In this document: positions 62,602 to 64,000 of the stretch, piece after piece
Numbering within the stretch: position 1 is the first letter of the stretch
Layout of the letters: the number at the start of each line of letters is the position of its first letter
Notes under the pieces: model-generated
Database searches by the model: none
The model's input: only the letters and a program-made list of their open reading frames with translations
Told to the model about the DNA's origin: nothing
NCBI GenBank assembly: GCA_030268105.1
Contig: BSDZ01000016.1
Location: 1,123,501 to 1,187,500 of the forward strand
From: Volvox africanus
Taxonomy: Eukaryota > Chlorophyta > Chlorophyceae > Chlamydomonadales > Volvocaceae
Length of the DNA stretch: 64,000 nt
Direction of reading: 5' to 3'
Translations under genes and position numbers: made by a program

Positions 62602-62887
62602 TGTTTAGAGTGAGCAACAGTCATATACAAATGAATGACAGAGCAAGTAGTATGGCCCAGGGAGGGGCCGGGCGCTTTGCTGACTTCAACTAGTCACCGG
62701 TTCGATACCCGCTGATTGTTGTCCAGGGTTGAGGGAACCGGTATATGGCAGCAGGGGGAAGTTCGAGAGGACTTAGTGAGTGTCCCTCACGGGGGAGTGT
62801 AGAGAATGAGCAACACTTATAAATGGAAGATTGTCAGATCAAGTAATACCGCCCAGGGAGGGGCCGGGCGCATTGCTGACTATAACA
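62602..62887 (+). mobile_element. TRIM1 copy 3
   Basis: Same structure as 20725-21010, at a constant offset of 28,148 from copy 2. The spacer 62501-62601 matches 20624-20724. Confidence 0.75.
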
Positions 62888-63702
62888 TTAACAGACTGAC
62901 TGTCGTCCGCATCAAATGCTGCTGCCAAAGCGAAGACCCAAGAAAACTAGGTTGCCGCCAAGGCCGCAAATTAATGTACAAAAAACTGAATCGCACTATA
63001 AATTGCACTGAAAAAAACTGAATTGCACTATTTATTTAGCTTTTGTAATTTTATTGCATTCCAGTACCTCATACTCAATCTGGGCGCTTCTTTCTGTTCA
63101 AATGAAATTAAATCACCCTATATAATAGCTCTCCAGCTGAAATATCAACGCCATTCGCATCAGAACAGCAATCATAATGGGTTCTGGCTGTGAAAGGCAT
63201 AACTGTTTTTGTTGGAATGTGAGCAACACTCATATACGAAAGAATGTCAGAGCAAGTAATACGGCCCACGAGGGGCCGGGCGCTTTGCTGACTTCAACAG
63301 TTTTAACATTTGCTTAAGCTTTTCAACTTTTTGGCTTTTGAACGCTTAAAGCTTATTTTTGAACATTTTCCCATTTTTAAAATATGCTTTTCTTATGGCA
63401 TTGCATTGCAGTTCCTGAACTGAATGTGGGCGCTTTCATGACTTTAAACGAGAACTTGAATGACCCCACACTGGTGCTCCTCATCCGAAATTTAAAATTC
63501 CATTCAGACAGCAAGTATCATGGTTCCGGCTGACAAATGCACTTATGAGTGCTGGTGCATTTGCTTTCACTTTTATCCTTTTAGTTTCTGAACATTTTGC
63601 AACAATTGAACGTGTATTTTCTAATTGCATTGCATTGTAGTACCTTATACTCAGTGTGGGCGCTTTCTCATATTAACACGAAATTGAATCAACCCAAATT
63701 GT
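62888..63702 (+). repeat. AT-rich satellite copy 3, with solo LTR at 63210-63299
   Basis: Homologous to 21011-21825; the solo LTR again lies between GTTTT copies. Confidence 0.8.
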
Positions 63703-64000
63703 TGTTAAAGTCAGCAAAGCGACCGGCCCTCCCTGGCCGGTCATTTATACGTATATGAGTGTTGCTCACTCTTAACACGCCCCCGTGAGCGACACTCCGT
63801 AAGTCCTCACGTTTTCCCCATGGCTGCCTCGTCCCGGCCACCCTGCCCTTGTCAACAGGGCGACTTCTCATCCAGCCGCGCACATGCGCTCAGGGCTCAT
63901 ATACTTTGAAGGAGATAGAGGAAGTATACCACTGCAATGATGGTACTTCTGACTACTGTAATAACAGTAGTCAGAAGAGGTCAGAAGTATAAGACACTAG
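63703..64000 (-). mobile_element. Composite TRIM2/LTR-B fragment, copy 3, to window end
   Basis: Homologous to 21826-22150 but with a local inverted duplication at 63946-63977. Confidence 0.65.
63946..63977. repeat. Perfect 14-bp inverted duplication, 4-base loop
   Basis: CTTCTGACTACTGT, AATA, ACAGTAGTCAGAAG. Sister copies have only the right arm (GATGTATTACAGTAGTC), so the left arm is a new inverted copy. Confidence 0.88.

Noticed and set aside
1..64000. rRNA genes, intact tRNA genes or known host protein-coding genes
   Set aside because: None was recognised on either strand.

Overview
The window is nuclear repeat-rich DNA, most likely from a chlamydomonadalean (volvocine-type) green alga. 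The evidence is an interstitial array of the eight-base TTTTAGGG telomere unit known from Chlamydomonas, Ty1/copia elements whose primer-binding site matches the anticodon arm of initiator tRNA-Met (the half-tRNA priming described for the Volvox element Osser), and very GC-rich codon use in the retrotransposon ORFs. No ordinary host gene was recognised. Almost everything is a nest of LTR retrotransposons, their fragments, satellites, one long minisatellite and one block of bacterial-type DNA.

Layout. 1-5476: Ty3/gypsy copy 1 (minus strand, running off the left edge). 5477-11400: a CCACCAACG minisatellite with higher-order repeats. 11512-15427: an inverted satellite/TRIM module split by a truncated, chimeric copia-A element (A1, 11884-14744). 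15428-20623: a two-LTR but broken copia-C element (C1). 20624-22150: TRIM, AT-rich satellite, solo 90-bp LTR and composite TRIM; the same module returns at 34353-35879 and 62501-64000. 22151-23998: a 1,086-bp composite tandem unit built from gypsy-2 LTR and TRIM pieces, also seen at 53077-54622. 23999-34352: copia-C copy C2, split by the complete gypsy copy 2 (25691-33076), with a 5-bp target duplication. 36230-41107: copia-A copy A2 with unequal LTRs.

41108-47042: an AT-rich mosaic of bacterial gene fragments resembling Rickettsiales. It holds pieces of IS256, IS21/istB, IS4-like and IS5 transposases, a possible lpxB tail, a small lipoprotein, HU, cspA, an apparently complete ruvX/yqgF, a SemiSWEET fragment, a HigA-like antitoxin with only the tail of its toxin, a broken resolvase and an S9 peptidase piece. 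The fragments change orientation, are separated by extremely AT-rich spacers, and one ends directly in the algal telomere array. The simplest reading is fragmentary endosymbiont DNA captured in the algal nucleus. Rickettsiaceae endosymbionts are known in volvocine algae, but an assembly join must be excluded.

47057-53076: copia-A copy A3 and a partial copy A3b sharing a middle LTR, flanked as a unit by TCTGC; A3 carries a 182-base block of almost pure G/C that looks artefactual. 54623-59497: copia-A copy A4, the most intact element (1,400-aa ORF, near-identical LTRs). 59498-62500: truncated copia-C copy C3.

The elements show how they work: copia-A and C encode gag, protease, integrase, RT and RNase H in that order; the gypsy element encodes gag, then an in-frame UAG, then protease, RT, RNase H, integrase and a damaged chromodomain. 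The most noteworthy points are the bacterial/telomere mosaic, the gypsy UAG with a conserved downstream stem, the copia element integrated with two unrelated LTR ends, and three short perfect inverted duplications. Comparisons between copies were made by eye; no alignment or database search was run.
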